Shown here piece after piece: positions 9,216 to 18,376 of a stretch of DNA of 64,000 nt. Each line of letters starts with the position of its first letter. Within the stretch, counting starts at the first letter, position 1. The stretch lies in assembly GCA_028724905.1 (NCBI GenBank), contig JAQYTG010000002.1, positions 124,001 through 188,000 of the forward strand, in the 5' to 3' direction. The DNA comes from Actinomycetaceae bacterium (GTDB lineage: Bacteria > Actinomycetota > Actinomycetes > Actinomycetales > Actinomycetaceae). Under the pieces are notes generated by a model, which was not told where the DNA came from, did not search any database, and saw only the letters and a list, made by a program, of their open reading frames with translations. The translations under genes were made by a program, and so were the position numbers.

Positions 9216-10730
9216 ATGAAACGTGCCTATGTCGTCGAGGATGTGCGTCGAGCTGAGCAGCCGTTGCTCGACGCTGGTGTGCCGCTAATGGATCAAGCAG
9301 CTTACGCGCTCGCGGGAGCGGTGGTACGCCATATACGTGAAAGCGGGTTGCGCATTCCTGGATCTACACTGCTCGCCCTAGTGGGAGCGGGCAACAACGG
9401 TGGAGATGCTCTCTTTGCCGCAGCTTACTTGGCACGCCGTGGTATGAGCGTGGTGGCAGCTTGTCACGGCGCAGTGCACGAAGCGGGGCGTGCCAGCGCC
9501 GTGCGTGCAGGGGTGCGGATCCTTGCTGATCCTTCCCCGCAGGAGCTCGCTCGTGCGGGGGCGGCTGCCGGAGTGTGGCTCGATGGAATGCTGGGTATCG
9601 GCTCTCGTGGGGCTTTACGCGAACCCCTATCCACCTGGGCACGGGTGCTCACGGGAGTGCGAGATCACAGCGCTGCTGAGCCGTATGTGATCGCTGTGGA
9701 TGTGCCCTCTGGGGTCGGAGTTGATGATGGTACTCTCCCAGGTGCGGTGATCAAAGCCGATGCGACAGTGACGATGGGAGCTGCTAAACGAGCGCTCTAT
9801 CTGCCACCTGCGAGTCACATGGCTGGGCAGATTATCGAAGTTCCGCTGGGATTTGAGCAGTATCTGCCAGCTGAGCCAGCTCTGGCTAGTCTCACTGATT
9901 CTGATGTGCGTGATCTGTGGATTGTTCCTGGGCCACATGATCACAAATACACACGGGGAGTGTTGGGCGTGCTCGCGGGCTCGCATACGTATCCGGGAGC
10001 TGGAATGCTGTGCGTCGGGGCGGCGCGTTCGATGGGCATTGGAATGATTCGTTATCGCGGTGAAGCTTCGGGGATCGTCGAGCGGTATCCAGATGTGGTA
10101 CGTGCTGAGGGTGCAGTGCAGGCCTGGACGATAGGATCGGGGCTTGACGATTTACGCGAGGCTTCTCGCATATTGCAGCAGGCCATAACGCACGCCACGC
10201 CAGTGGTGCTGGATGCCAGTGCGATTGCACTCGTCCACCATGACGACGTTCCCTCTACCGTCGTCATCACTCCGCATGAGGGCGAACTCGCGGCGCTGTT
10301 GCAAGCCCGAGGGGAATCGTTATCTCGTGAGGATATTCATCAGGCTCCGGCTCGCGCTGCCCGTCTAGCTGCTACGCTCACGGGAGCCACAGTGGTACTC
10401 AAAGGATCAGTTAATGTGATCGCTGGCCCGCATGGGCCGCTGTATGCACAAGGGGGTGCTCCGGCGTGGTTGGCCACTGCTGGAGCCGGCGATGTGCTTG
10501 CCGGCGTGCTTGGCGCTTTCCTCGCCTCTTATGGCGACGACATCGAATCGTGGGGAGAGGGGCGAGGCATACCAGGGCAGCTAGCGGCAGCGGCTTGCCA
10601 TGTGCACGCTTTGGCAGCTCAGCTGGCGGCGAGAGCGTGCGATGGACGTCTCGGACGACCCGTGACAGCGAGTGCCGTAGTGGCGGCGCTGAGCGAGGCA
10701 ATTTTCATAATTCTCAATCCGCAGTTTTAA
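9216..10730 (+). CDS. nnrD: Bifunctional NAD(P)HX epimerase / ADP-dependent dehydratase
   Basis: This repair enzyme restores hydrated NAD(P)H. The N-terminal YjeF epimerase domain (about residues 1-215) contains LVGAGNNGGDALFAAAYL. The C-terminal ribokinase-like dehydratase domain contains VVITPHEGELAALL and the catalytic GAGDVLAGVLGAFLASY block. An ATG also exists at 9207, but the AGGATGG around it makes a ribosome site for the ATG at 9216, which I prefer (504 residues). It lies 21 bp after glmS, the same order as in mycobacteria, and probably belongs to the same transcript as alr. Confidence 0.93.
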   Translation: MKRAYVVEDVRRAEQPLLDAGVPLMDQAAYALAGAVVRHIRESGLRIPGSTLLALVGAGNNGGDALFAAAYLARRGMSVVAACHGAVHEAGRASAVRAGVRILADPSPQELARAGAAAGVWLDGMLGIGSRGALREPLSTWARVLTGVRDHSAAEPYVIAVDVPSGVGVDDGTLPGAVIKADATVTMGAAKRALYLPPASHMAGQIIEVPLGFEQYLPAEPALASLTDSDVRDLWIVPGPHDHKYTRGVLGVLAGSHTYPGAGMLCVGAARSMGIGMIRYRGEASGIVERYPDVVRAEGAVQAWTIGSGLDDLREASRILQQAITHATPVVLDASAIALVHHDDVPSTVVITPHEGELAALLQARGESLSREDIHQAPARAARLAATLTGATVVLKGSVNVIAGPHGPLYAQGGAPAWLATAGAGDVLAGVLGAFLASYGDDIESWGEGRGIPGQLAAAACHVHALAAQLAARACDGRLGRPVTASAVVAALSEAIFIILNPQF

Positions 10731-10760
10731 CATGGGAGAAGACACCGAAGGAGAAGCTGG

Positions 10761-11981
10761 ATGGGCAGTGGTAAGCACGCGCGCAATGTTGAGGTTTTTC
10801 ATACGCATGGGCAGTACCCCTCGCGTGCACTGATCTCCCGTGCCGCTTTTGAACATAATCTGAGCAGGGCGCGCGATCTCGCGGGGTTAGCAGAAGTGAT
10901 GGCAGTCATCAAAGCCGACGCATATGGCCACGGATCTGTGCAGATAGCACAGTGGGCGATGGACGCCGGCGTGCGGTGGTTCGGCATTGCGCAGCTGGCA
11001 GAGGCAATGGATGTGCGGCGAGAGATCGGTGATGAGCCGCATATCTTGGCGCTTATTGCAGAGCCGGGGGCATCGTTTTCGCAAGCTATCGAGCTGGGTA
11101 TTGACCTCACGGTGAGTTCGCAGACGGCGTTAGATGAGATTGCGCGGGCAGGGGCTGAGAACGGTTTGGCTGCTCGAGTGCATCTGGAAGTGGATACTGG
11201 CATGGCTCGCGGCGGAGTGCAGCTCGATCAAGTGCCGAGCATCGCTCAGAGTCTCGCTGATTATCAAGATGGTGGACTCGTGGAAGTGGTGGGGCTGTGG
11301 AGTCATCTTGCCTGTGCCGACGATCCGGATTCTCCGGTGACGGAGCACCAGGTGGAGCTATTTGAGCAGGCGAGAGCCTTTGTGGCTGAGGCAGGTCTCA
11401 ATCCGCCGTTTGTCCATCTGGCGGCATCGGCTGGTTTGCTCTGGCATCCGCAGACGCACTACACGATGGTGCGCCCAGGCATTATGCTCTATGGGCTCAG
11501 TCCAAATCCGAGTGTGGCGACGGCTAGTGATCTGGGGCTTGAGCCAGTGATGCAGCTGGACGCCACAGTGGTGTCAGTGCGTGACGTCCCACAAGGTACG
11601 GGCGTCAGCTACGGGCATACGGCGCACACCACTACTGCAGCGCATCTCGCCACTGTACCGCTGGGCTATGCCGACGGTATCCCGCGCTCGGCGTCAAACA
11701 ATGCACAGGTGCTGGCTGCTGGGGGAAAGACTCCGATTATGGGGCGTGTGTGTATGGATCAATTCGTGATTGAGGCGCCAGATATACACCCTGGAGATGT
11801 CGTCACTCTTTTCGGAGGAGAGCCGAATATGCCAACGGCTGATGAGTGGGCTCAGCAATCAGGCACGATTGGCTATGAGATCGTGACGCGCATTGGGGTG
11901 CGGGTGCCGCGTGAATATATTGATCATGATGCTGATACTGGCCTGGATGAGGCGATGAGTGATGCTGCGTGGGCGGCGTAG
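10761..11981 (+). CDS. alr: Alanine racemase
   Basis: Alr interconverts L- and D-alanine to feed peptidoglycan synthesis. The 406-residue protein carries the PLP-binding lysine Lys51 in MAVIKADAYGHG and the second catalytic residue, a tyrosine near 283, in GTGVSYGHT. GYADGIPRSASN and MGRVCMDQFVIE are further family blocks. The start at 10761 has GAAGGAGA upstream. It is 30 bp behind nnrD and 61 bp before tsaE, an order conserved in actinobacteria. Confidence 0.97.
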   Translation: MGSGKHARNVEVFHTHGQYPSRALISRAAFEHNLSRARDLAGLAEVMAVIKADAYGHGSVQIAQWAMDAGVRWFGIAQLAEAMDVRREIGDEPHILALIAEPGASFSQAIELGIDLTVSSQTALDEIARAGAENGLAARVHLEVDTGMARGGVQLDQVPSIAQSLADYQDGGLVEVVGLWSHLACADDPDSPVTEHQVELFEQARAFVAEAGLNPPFVHLAASAGLLWHPQTHYTMVRPGIMLYGLSPNPSVATASDLGLEPVMQLDATVVSVRDVPQGTGVSYGHTAHTTTAAHLATVPLGYADGIPRSASNNAQVLAAGGKTPIMGRVCMDQFVIEAPDIHPGDVVTLFGGEPNMPTADEWAQQSGTIGYEIVTRIGVRVPREYIDHDADTGLDEAMSDAAWAA

Positions 11982-12042
11982 GTAGCGCAGACAGTGGCGT
12001 AGGCAGCGTGGTAAGCGCTGCTGGAAGAGCTGGAGAGAGCAG

Positions 12043-12594
12043 ATGAGCGAGATAAGCATGAAAATAACGGTGCCGAGTGTAGAAGCGATTCAGGCTGTAG
12101 GTGCAGCTGTTGGATCCAACGCTCGCCCTGGGGATCTGGTGATGCTCAATGGACCACTGGGTGCTGGTAAAACCACTATGACGCAAGGTATTGCCCGAGC
12201 TGTGGGAGTGCGTGCACGGGTGCAAAGCCCGACGTTCACGATAGCCCAGATTCATCGGGGGTGTACTGCACAGGGTGAGAAGCTGGATCTGGTGCACGTA
12301 GATGCCTATCGTTTGACGTCAATGGAAGAGCTTGATGCCCTTGATCTTGATACCACGTTGGATGAGGCGCTCACAGTGGTGGAGTGGGGTGAAGGTAAAG
12401 CTGAAGTGCTGTCGGCTGATCGTTTAGAGATCGCTATTGAGCGTCCGGAGGGCAGCGTGAGCGGTGAAGAGCCAGAAGATCTTTTGACTGATGCTCCGCG
12501 AGTGCTCACATTCATCCCTCACGGGGAGCGTTCTGCGCAGTTAGCTCACGCGGTGTTGCACTCTCCGCAGGTACTCTCGCTGACGGAGCAGTGA
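12043..12594 (+). CDS. tsaE: tRNA threonylcarbamoyladenosine biosynthesis ATPase TsaE
   Basis: TsaE is the ATPase that supports the TsaB-TsaD complex making t6A on tRNAs that read ANN codons. The 183-residue protein shows Walker A GPLGAGKTT, the switch block VQSPTFTIAQ, VHVDAYRL and a VVEWGEGKAEVL motif, all standard. The start is chosen for the GGAGAGAG site before ATG 12043; ATG 12058 is an alternative. Its stop is immediately followed by the GTG of the next gene, which suggests coupling. Confidence 0.95.
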   Translation: MSEISMKITVPSVEAIQAVGAAVGSNARPGDLVMLNGPLGAGKTTMTQGIARAVGVRARVQSPTFTIAQIHRGCTAQGEKLDLVHVDAYRLTSMEELDALDLDTTLDEALTVVEWGEGKAEVLSADRLEIAIERPEGSVSGEEPEDLLTDAPRVLTFIPHGERSAQLAHAVLHSPQVLSLTEQ

Positions 12595-13650
12595 GTGAGT
12601 ACGGTGCTAAATGTGAGCGCGAGGGTGGCGTTTGTGGGAGATCGCGCAAATGTGAGGCGGCATCAGGTGCCGTCAGCGTGCCGGTCTGTGCGTTTATACT
12701 GGTCTGTGCGCCTTGTGGTCGCTCTAGCGCTGGCATTTGTCCTGCTGACCTTAGCTGAACTGCCGGCGTTCGCAGCAGAACGAGATCAGATCAACGGTTG
12801 GTTTTCCGGCCAGGGCAGAGCCGTGGTGGTGGCGCAGTCAGCGCAGGCTTTTCCAGGAATTTCCGCGAGCGAGAGGCAACAGCTGGCCATTGGGGCGCCA
12901 ACGAACGTGATGGGAATTACTGACGCCGCAGGTGCTGTAGGCACAGTGCAGCAAAGCAGCTATTGGGTGGCGAGTATTTCCAGAAGCGACGGGGAGCTAC
13001 TAGGCGTTTTGGTAGCTGATTTCGCCTCGGGAAGTGCCAAGAATACGGCTGTGATTCCGGATGCGGACTTGGCGCAGGTCGTGCGTGAACAGGCTAGGGG
13101 AGCACAGCAGGATATTTCACTGCTGTACGATCAGGCCACAAAGGCCTGGTTCAGTGTGGATAAAGCTCACGTGAGTGCAGCTGGTTCTGCGGCGACGCGG
13201 ATACTCGCCGGCACGGTGCCGCTCCAGGATTTTCTCGCTCAGCGTGCCCGCAATCTCGGCTTAGTGGATGGCATTTCTGGCACCTCGCTATCGCAAGTAT
13301 CTGGAAATACTATGCCAGGTGCCGCCAGTGGTGAGGCATCTCGTATGGGGGTCTCGCCGGTGGGTGTGGTCATTGTGGTGCTGGTGATCGTCGCTCTGCT
13401 CACTGTCTCGTTGCTGTGGCTGCGGTGGGAGGCTCATCATCCGCAAGGGCGTCTGCTTCCCGACGACGAGGGTGGAAAGTTCGCCTCGGACACGGGTTCG
13501 TTCTCTATCGTGGAGGCGGATGGAGTTCAGTCCGTCACTCGTCTCGATAAGGCGTCCGGAAAGGTACGGGTATTTCGCCGCAATCTCGATACGGCATCGT
13601 CGGTATCATCAGATTCGCAGGTGACGCCGGATTCACAATCGTCGCGTTGA
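12595..13650 (+). CDS. Uncharacterised exported protein with C-terminal membrane anchor
   Basis: I do not recognise this 351-residue protein. It starts with GTG directly after the tsaE stop. Residues about 30-60 form a signal peptide or signal anchor (VRLVVALALAFVLLTLAELP, then AFAAE as possible cleavage site). The body (about 60-245) is an Ala/Gln-rich extracellular region with no catalytic motif I can name. A second hydrophobic stretch (VGVVIVVLVIVALLTVSLLW) at about 257-276 is followed by a charged cytoplasmic tail of about 70 residues ending in a Ser/Asp/Gln-rich stretch. This gives an inside-outside-inside layout. It lies within the tsaE-tsaB gap, where no such gene is usual. Confidence 0.75.
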   Translation: MSTVLNVSARVAFVGDRANVRRHQVPSACRSVRLYWSVRLVVALALAFVLLTLAELPAFAAERDQINGWFSGQGRAVVVAQSAQAFPGISASERQQLAIGAPTNVMGITDAAGAVGTVQQSSYWVASISRSDGELLGVLVADFASGSAKNTAVIPDADLAQVVREQARGAQQDISLLYDQATKAWFSVDKAHVSAAGSAATRILAGTVPLQDFLAQRARNLGLVDGISGTSLSQVSGNTMPGAASGEASRMGVSPVGVVIVVLVIVALLTVSLLWLRWEAHHPQGRLLPDDEGGKFASDTGSFSIVEADGVQSVTRLDKASGKVRVFRRNLDTASSVSSDSQVTPDSQSSR

Positions 13651-13673
13651 TCACCAAGAGTAAGGAAGAGCGC

Positions 13674-14408
13674 ATGGCAATTTATCTCACACTAGATGTG
13701 GCAGCAGGTATCACCATCGGGGTGGTGCGCGAAAGTTTTGGCACTGTGGAGGTGCTGGCGTGCGAGCGTTCTGGAGATACTCGCCATCATGCTGAGAACC
13801 TCACGCCGATGGTGCATGACGCTTTAAGGACGGCACATATCACCACCCCAGATATCGTGGTAGTCGGTACCGGACCTGCTGCTTTTACGGGTTTGCGGGC
13901 AGGATTAGTGACGGCGCAGACTCTAGCTACAGTGTGGCAGGTGCCGATCTATGGGCTGAGTTCGTTAGAGATATTGGCGCGGGCAGGTATGGATGAGGGG
14001 GCTAATGTAGCTGTGGCCATTATTGATGCTCGCCGCAAAGAAGTGTACGCATTGCGGGCACGAGCAATGGGGCCAGATGATCTTGAGGTGCTCGAACCGC
14101 CACGGGTACTCACGCCGGCGGTGCTTACTGACGAGATAGCGCGTATACCGGCAGTGCCCGTCACGCATGAGAGCGATGCCGAGCTGTATGCCGATCTATT
14201 TCCTGATGCCAGCCATGTGGCCGTCAGTCCGGCCGTGGCGGTGCGCCTGCTCCGCTCTCGGCAGGCGCGCGCTGAGGCGGGAGAGAGCGGAGCGGCCACA
14301 GATTTTTCTACACAGCCGCAGTATCTGCGCCGCCCCGATGTGCATTCAGGGGCAAAGGCGCAGCCCCGCGCCGACGGCAATCCCTATGCGCTTGGTGAGA
14401 AGCGTTAA
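13674..14408 (+). CDS. tsaB: tRNA threonylcarbamoyladenosine biosynthesis protein TsaB
   Basis: TsaB is the non-catalytic ASKHA-fold partner of TsaD in t6A synthesis. The frame can be opened at a TTG (13647), but ATG 13674 has AAGGAAGAG at good spacing and gives the usual N-terminus MAIYLTLDVAAG, so I use it (244 residues). The conserved block VGTGPAAFTGLRAGLVTAQT is present, followed by a C-terminal part containing IIDARRKEVYALRA. The preferred start lies just downstream of the preceding gene and the TAA overlaps the rimI ATG (TAATG). Confidence 0.94.
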   Translation: MAIYLTLDVAAGITIGVVRESFGTVEVLACERSGDTRHHAENLTPMVHDALRTAHITTPDIVVVGTGPAAFTGLRAGLVTAQTLATVWQVPIYGLSSLEILARAGMDEGANVAVAIIDARRKEVYALRARAMGPDDLEVLEPPRVLTPAVLTDEIARIPAVPVTHESDAELYADLFPDASHVAVSPAVAVRLLRSRQARAEAGESGAATDFSTQPQYLRRPDVHSGAKAQPRADGNPYALGEKR

Positions 14409-15127
14409 TGGCTCAGGAGAGCGGCAGCGAACAGCGATGCAGCGCTGTGTCAAGTTTTTCTCAATGCCAGGATTTCCCGATAGTGATCCCTCCACGTTCA
14501 TGGGCTAGCTCAATATCGGATTTCGATAAGCGGATTTTCGGGCGCGATGCGTGGCCGCGAGCGGTGTGGGAGCATGAGCTAGCCCAGCCAGATCGTCGCT
14601 ATCTTGCGGTGCAAGGGCAGAGGGATGCGATTCGTTCGCTGCCGCCGGTGCTGGCCATCGCGGGGCTGCGCTTGGCTCAGGAGGCTGAGTTGCTCACGGT
14701 GGCGGTGGCACCTGAACTCCGCCGCCGCGGCGTCGCGCAGAAGCTGGTGGCACAGTTGCTGGCCTGGGCGCATCTCGGCGGAGCGCAACTAGTCTTTTTA
14801 GAGGTGCGGGCGGGGGATACTGGTGCGCAGGCACTGTATCAGCGTTTTGGGTTCATTCCGATCGCGCGGCGCCGCAGATATTACTCTGACGACGACGCCC
14901 TCGTGATGCAGCTGGACTTATCTGTCATGGATGATCGGCAAACGGACTCTCCTCCAGCAGATGCCTCGCTAGCAGAGGCCTCTCTGGCAGACGTTACGCT
15001 GGTAGATACCGCGCTAGTAAATGCCTCTCCGGCAGACGCTCCACCGGCAGATGCCTCGCTAACTTTGTCGATCTCGTCGGTAGATGCCTTGTCAGCGCGG
15101 AACGTTCAGTGCCGGCACATACAGTGA
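14408..15127 (+). CDS. rimI: RimI-type N-acetyltransferase with repeat tail
   Basis: RimI acetylates the N-terminal alanine of ribosomal protein S18 and possibly other proteins. The GNAT core (about residues 35-170) includes FGRDAWPRAVW, the acetyl-CoA loop VAPELRRRGVAQKLV, EVRAGDTGAQALYQRFGF and RRRRYYSDDDALVMQLDL, as in the family. The usual length is about 150-160 residues; here it is 239. The extra C-terminus is a low-complexity tail made of pentapeptides such as PADAS, LAEAS and LADVT, encoded by a 15-bp tandem repeat. The tail is unlikely to be needed for catalysis. The gene follows tsaB with a one-base overlap. tsaD, normally next, is 6 kb away. Confidence 0.88.
   Translation: MAQESGSEQRCSAVSSFSQCQDFPIVIPPRSWASSISDFDKRIFGRDAWPRAVWEHELAQPDRRYLAVQGQRDAIRSLPPVLAIAGLRLAQEAELLTVAVAPELRRRGVAQKLVAQLLAWAHLGGAQLVFLEVRAGDTGAQALYQRFGFIPIARRRRYYSDDDALVMQLDLSVMDDRQTDSPPADASLAEASLADVTLVDTALVNASPADAPPADASLTLSISSVDALSARNVQCRHIQ
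14954..15060 (+). repeat. 15-bp tandem repeat, about 7 units, in the 3' part of rimI
   Basis: Units resemble CCAGCAGATGCCTCG and CTAGCAGAGGCCTCT and are read in frame as Pro/Leu-Ala-Asp/Glu-Ala-Ser. The array starts beyond the conserved GNAT domain. Confidence 0.8.
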
Positions 15128-15439
15128 GCATATCGGCGTATACAGAATTTGCTCCGTCTGCAGCGGCGGAGTCTTCTCCGTCTGTGGTGTGCGGTCGTTT
15201 CCCTGGAGCTCTAGCTCTCGCTCCTTGGCGCTGAGTGCGTCAAAGCCTCTCGCGTTCTCAACCTTCACGTTCCTTGGGGCGGTTCCACTTCTTTGTAGTC
15301 GTGCACAATCTCTTGAGTTCTTAGGCTAGCTCAGGCTCCTTGGCGGAGGTTGCATCCGTGTAGATCCATCAGCTCAGGGCGCAGGCGTGCGTGATGAGAG
15401 CTACTGGGTATACGTGAAACCGAAATAATAGACGCTGCA

Positions 15440-15464
15440 CTGTCTGTATATGGACAGATATAAA
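15440..15464 (+). promoter_or_regulatory. Palindrome CTGTC-N8-GACAG next to a TATAAA -10 box
   Basis: CTGTC (15440-15444) and GACAG (15453-15457) form an inverted repeat that ends one base before TATAAA (15459-15464). The placement between the -35 and -10 positions would suit a repressor site for the sdh operon. The regulator is unknown. Confidence 0.4.
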
Positions 15465-15513
15465 TAGAAAACTAAAGTCTCACGGAATTATGGTGTGCGA
15501 CAAGCGGCATTGT

Positions 15514-15536
15514 AAACCGCATCAATGCGCGGTTTT
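15514..15536 (+). terminator. Intrinsic-terminator-like hairpin in the sdhC leader
   Basis: AAACCGC (15514-15520) pairs with GCGGTTT (15529-15535) across an 8-nt loop, followed by T residues (TTTTCTTG). Lying between the candidate upstream promoter and sdhC, it could attenuate the operon. Confidence 0.5.
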
Positions 15537-15636
15537 CTTGGCATTGCACTCAAAATGTGGCGAAACACAAACAAAAAAATGGCGTTCTCAGGCGATTTGC
15601 TTGGCTTTGTACCCGATTTTTGCCCAAGGCCTCTGC

Positions 15637-15642
15637 TACATT
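15637..15642 (+). promoter_or_regulatory. Extended -10 box directly before sdhC
   Basis: TGC-TACATT forms an extended -10 box. Seven nt later is a GTG (15650) in the sdhC frame, the same spacing as in other leaderless genes here. The ATG at 15644 would lie inside the expected start region. Confidence 0.4.
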
Positions 15643-15643
15643 C

Positions 15644-16387
15644 ATGTACGTGGCTAACTCAACTGTAACCAAACCTCGCGCCAGCAAGACCACTGTGGCA
15701 CTTAAAGTGTTGATGGCTTGCACTGGCCTGATCATTATTCTGTTCCTTCTCGTGCATATGTACGGGAACCTCAAAATGTTTATGGGCGCTGATGCCTATA
15801 ACCATTACGCGCACTGGCTCAAAGGTATGAGCGAAGACGGCGGTATTCTGTACCCGCTTATCCCAAGTGGTGGCGTGGTATGGATCGAACGTATCGGTTT
15901 GCTGCTTTGTGCGGTGCTGCATATCTATTCAGCTGTGACGTTGTGGAGCCGCGGGCACAAAGCGCGCGGTAGCGAACACTACAAAGTGAACACAGGTGAA
16001 AAGGTTCGCGCTGGAAAAACCTATCAGGCAATGGTGATGCGCTACGGCGGTCTTCTGATAGTCGTCTGGCTTGTGTTCCACTTGCTGCAGTTCACAGCTC
16101 TCAAAGTGACGCCAGGCGGTGGATACACCGAGGCCGATCCGTACTCGAATATGATCACCGCGTTCAATATCTGGTGGGTCTGGGCGTTCTATTTGCTCGC
16201 AATGATTGCCATCGGTTTGCACTTGCGGCACGGAGTTTTCTCGGCACTCGCCACTCTCGGCTTGCTCACGCGCACTCGTGAATACGGCTTTAAGCTCGTT
16301 GGCGATCTAGTGGCCATTTTGCTGGTGGTGGGATTCATGGCTCCTCCGACGGCGATTCTTTTCGGTGCCATCACGTATGCAGCTTAA
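15644..16387 (+). CDS. sdhC: Succinate dehydrogenase / fumarate reductase cytochrome b558 subunit
   Basis: This is the single large membrane anchor of a B-type succinate:menaquinone oxidoreductase, carrying heme b and the quinone site. From ATG 15644 it has 247 residues; GTG 15650 is an equally good start with a -10 box 7 nt upstream, and neither has a ribosome site. Five hydrophobic helices are visible, beginning with VLMACTGLIIILFLLVHMYG. Histidines such as HMYGNLKMF, HIYSAVTLW and FHLLQFT are in positions expected for heme ligands. It is the first gene of sdhCAB and lies 18 bp before sdhA. Confidence 0.92.
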   Translation: MYVANSTVTKPRASKTTVALKVLMACTGLIIILFLLVHMYGNLKMFMGADAYNHYAHWLKGMSEDGGILYPLIPSGGVVWIERIGLLLCAVLHIYSAVTLWSRGHKARGSEHYKVNTGEKVRAGKTYQAMVMRYGGLLIVVWLVFHLLQFTALKVTPGGGYTEADPYSNMITAFNIWWVWAFYLLAMIAIGLHLRHGVFSALATLGLLTRTREYGFKLVGDLVAILLVVGFMAPPTAILFGAITYAA

Positions 16388-16405
16388 GAGGAAAGGGAGC
16401 CTCAT

Positions 16406-18376
16406 ATGGGTGAAAAATTGATTGACGGCCTCTACACTGAAGGCGCACCAATCCAAGATACTAAAGCTCCAGATGGCGATATCACTACGCGCTGGGAGCG
16501 TCGGCAGTTCTCTGCCAAGCTAGTCAATCCCACCAACCGGCGTAAGCTCGACGTCATCGTCGTTGGCACTGGCTTGGCTGGTGGCGCTGGTGCTGCTTCG
16601 CTCGGCGAGCAGGGCTACAACGTCAAAGCCTTTTTCTATCAAGATTCCGCTCGCCGTGCGCACTCGATTGCAGCGCAGGGCGGTATCAATGCGGCGAAGA
16701 ACTACAAGAATGACAACGATTCCATCTATCGCCTCTTCTACGACACCGTCAAAGGTGGTGACTATCGTTCTCGTGAATCAAACGTGTACCGTTTGGCGGA
16801 GATCTCTCCTCGGATCATTGATCAGTGCGTGGCTCAGGGAGTGCCTTTCGCCCGCGAATACGGTGGTTTACTCGACAACCGTTCCTTTGGTGGAGTGCAG
16901 GTATCGCGTACGTTCTACGCCCGTGGCCAGACAGGTCAGCAGCTTTTGATCGGTGCTTATCAGGCGCTCATGCGCCAGGCTAATGCTGGCACCGTGAAGC
17001 TGTTCCCGCGTCACGAAATGGTTGAACTCATTGTGGTGGATGGCCGTGCTCGGGGCATCGTAGCTCGTGACATGGTAACCGGTGAGATTGAGGCGCATTT
17101 AGCTGATGCCGTGGTGCTAGCCACTGGCGGTTACGGCAATGTTTTCTTCCTCTCCACAAATGCTATGGGCTGCAACGTGACGGCGGCATGGAGGGCACAC
17201 CGCGCTGGCGCACTCTTTGCCAACCCCTGCTTTACGCAGATTCACCCCACCTGTATTCCACAGCATGGTGATGCGCAGTCGAAACTCACGCTGATGAGTG
17301 AGTCACTACGCAACGATGGCCGTATCTGGGTGCCGAAGAAGAAAGAGGACTGCAAGAAAGATCCCCGTGAGATTCCAGAGGAAGATCGGGATTACTACTT
17401 GGAGCGTATCTATCCGGCATTCGGCAACCTCGTTCCACGCGATATTGCGTCGCGCCAAGCCAAGAATATGTGTGACGACGGTCGTGGTGTGGGGCCAGAG
17501 ATCGACGGTGTGGCGCGTGGCGTCTACCTCGACTTCCAGGATGCGATTGATCGTATGGGCAAGGCGCAGGTGAGTGCTAAGTATGGCAACCTCTTCGATA
17601 TGTATGAGCGCATCACGGGAGATAACCCCTACGAAGTGCCCATGCGTATCTATCCTGCCGTGCACTACACAATGGGCGGTCTGTGGGTAGACTACGATCT
17701 ACAGTCTACGATTCCTGGTTTGTTTGTGGCTGGTGAAGCGAACTTCTCCGATCACGGCGCCAACCGTCTCGGTGCTTCGGCACTGATGCAAGGTCTTTCC
17801 GACGGCTATTTCGTGCTGCCGAATACTATGAACGACTATCTCGCTGGAGGTCCTTATCCAAAGGTCTCTGAGGATGCTCCGGAAGTTCAGGCCGCCGTCA
17901 AGAGCGTGAAAGATCGCATTGACTTCTTCTTGAATAATAAAGGCACGCGCTCGGTGGATTCGTTCCACAAGGAGCTTGGCCATATTATGTGGGAGTACTG
18001 CGGTATGGAACGCACAGCCGAAGGGCTCAAGAAAGCTATCGGCTTGATTCGTCATCTGCGTGCGGAGTTCTGGAAGAACGTGAAAGTAATGGGTGGCGCC
18101 CATGAGCTCAACCAGAGCCTTGAGAAAGCTGGCCGCGTGGCCGACTTCATGGAGCTGGGCGAGCTGATGTGCATCGACGCTCTGCATCGTAACGAATCGT
18201 GCGGTGGGCACTTCCGCGCTGAGTATCAGACGGAAGAGGGCGAAGCGAAGCGCGATGATGACAACTACGCGTATGTCGCCGCCTGGGAATGGAAAGGCGA
18301 AGGTGAAGCACCTGTGCTGCACAAGGAGCCTCTCAAGTATGAATTCATCGAGTTGAAGCAGCGGAGTTACAAGTGA
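16406..18376 (+). CDS. sdhA: Succinate dehydrogenase / fumarate reductase flavoprotein subunit
   Basis: This is the catalytic FAD subunit that oxidises succinate or reduces fumarate. At 656 residues it has the length of the B-type (menaquinone-linked) enzymes. The FAD dinucleotide motif is [20 protein letters not shown]. The histidine in [12 protein letters not shown] is the site of covalent flavin attachment. [17 protein letters not shown]-equivalent substrate blocks and [19 protein letters not shown] are all present. The start has a GGAAAGGGAG site. Its last codons overlap the sdhB GTG by 4 bases. Direction of the reaction in vivo cannot be read from sequence. Confidence 0.97.
   Translation: MGEKLIDGLYTEGAPIQDTKAPDGDITTRWERRQFSAKLVNPTNRRKLDVIVVGTGLAGGAGAASLGEQGYNVKAFFYQDSARRAHSIAAQGGINAAKNYKNDNDSIYRLFYDTVKGGDYRSRESNVYRLAEISPRIIDQCVAQGVPFAREYGGLLDNRSFGGVQVSRTFYARGQTGQQLLIGAYQALMRQANAGTVKLFPRHEMVELIVVDGRARGIVARDMVTGEIEAHLADAVVLATGGYGNVFFLSTNAMGCNVTAAWRAHRAGALFANPCFTQIHPTCIPQHGDAQSKLTLMSESLRNDGRIWVPKKKEDCKKDPREIPEEDRDYYLERIYPAFGNLVPRDIASRQAKNMCDDGRGVGPEIDGVARGVYLDFQDAIDRMGKAQVSAKYGNLFDMYERITGDNPYEVPMRIYPAVHYTMGGLWVDYDLQSTIPGLFVAGEANFSDHGANRLGASALMQGLSDGYFVLPNTMNDYLAGGPYPKVSEDAPEVQAAVKSVKDRIDFFLNNKGTRSVDSFHKELGHIMWEYCGMERTAEGLKKAIGLIRHLRAEFWKNVKVMGGAHELNQSLEKAGRVADFMELGELMCIDALHRNESCGGHFRAEYQTEEGEAKRDDDNYAYVAAWEWKGEGEAPVLHKEPLKYEFIELKQRSYK

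Larger units (their letters stand above)
15128..15643 (+). other. Long leader region upstream of sdhCAB
   Basis: No protein-coding gene is supported. CTCCGTCTG occurs twice (about 15154 and 15175) around a small CTCCG/CGGAG hairpin. Further downstream are a palindrome with a -10 box (15440-15464), an intrinsic-terminator-like hairpin (15514-15536) and a second -10 box just before sdhC. The frame of sdhC stays open back to 15557, but the residues it would add do not look like the family. Confidence 0.5.
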
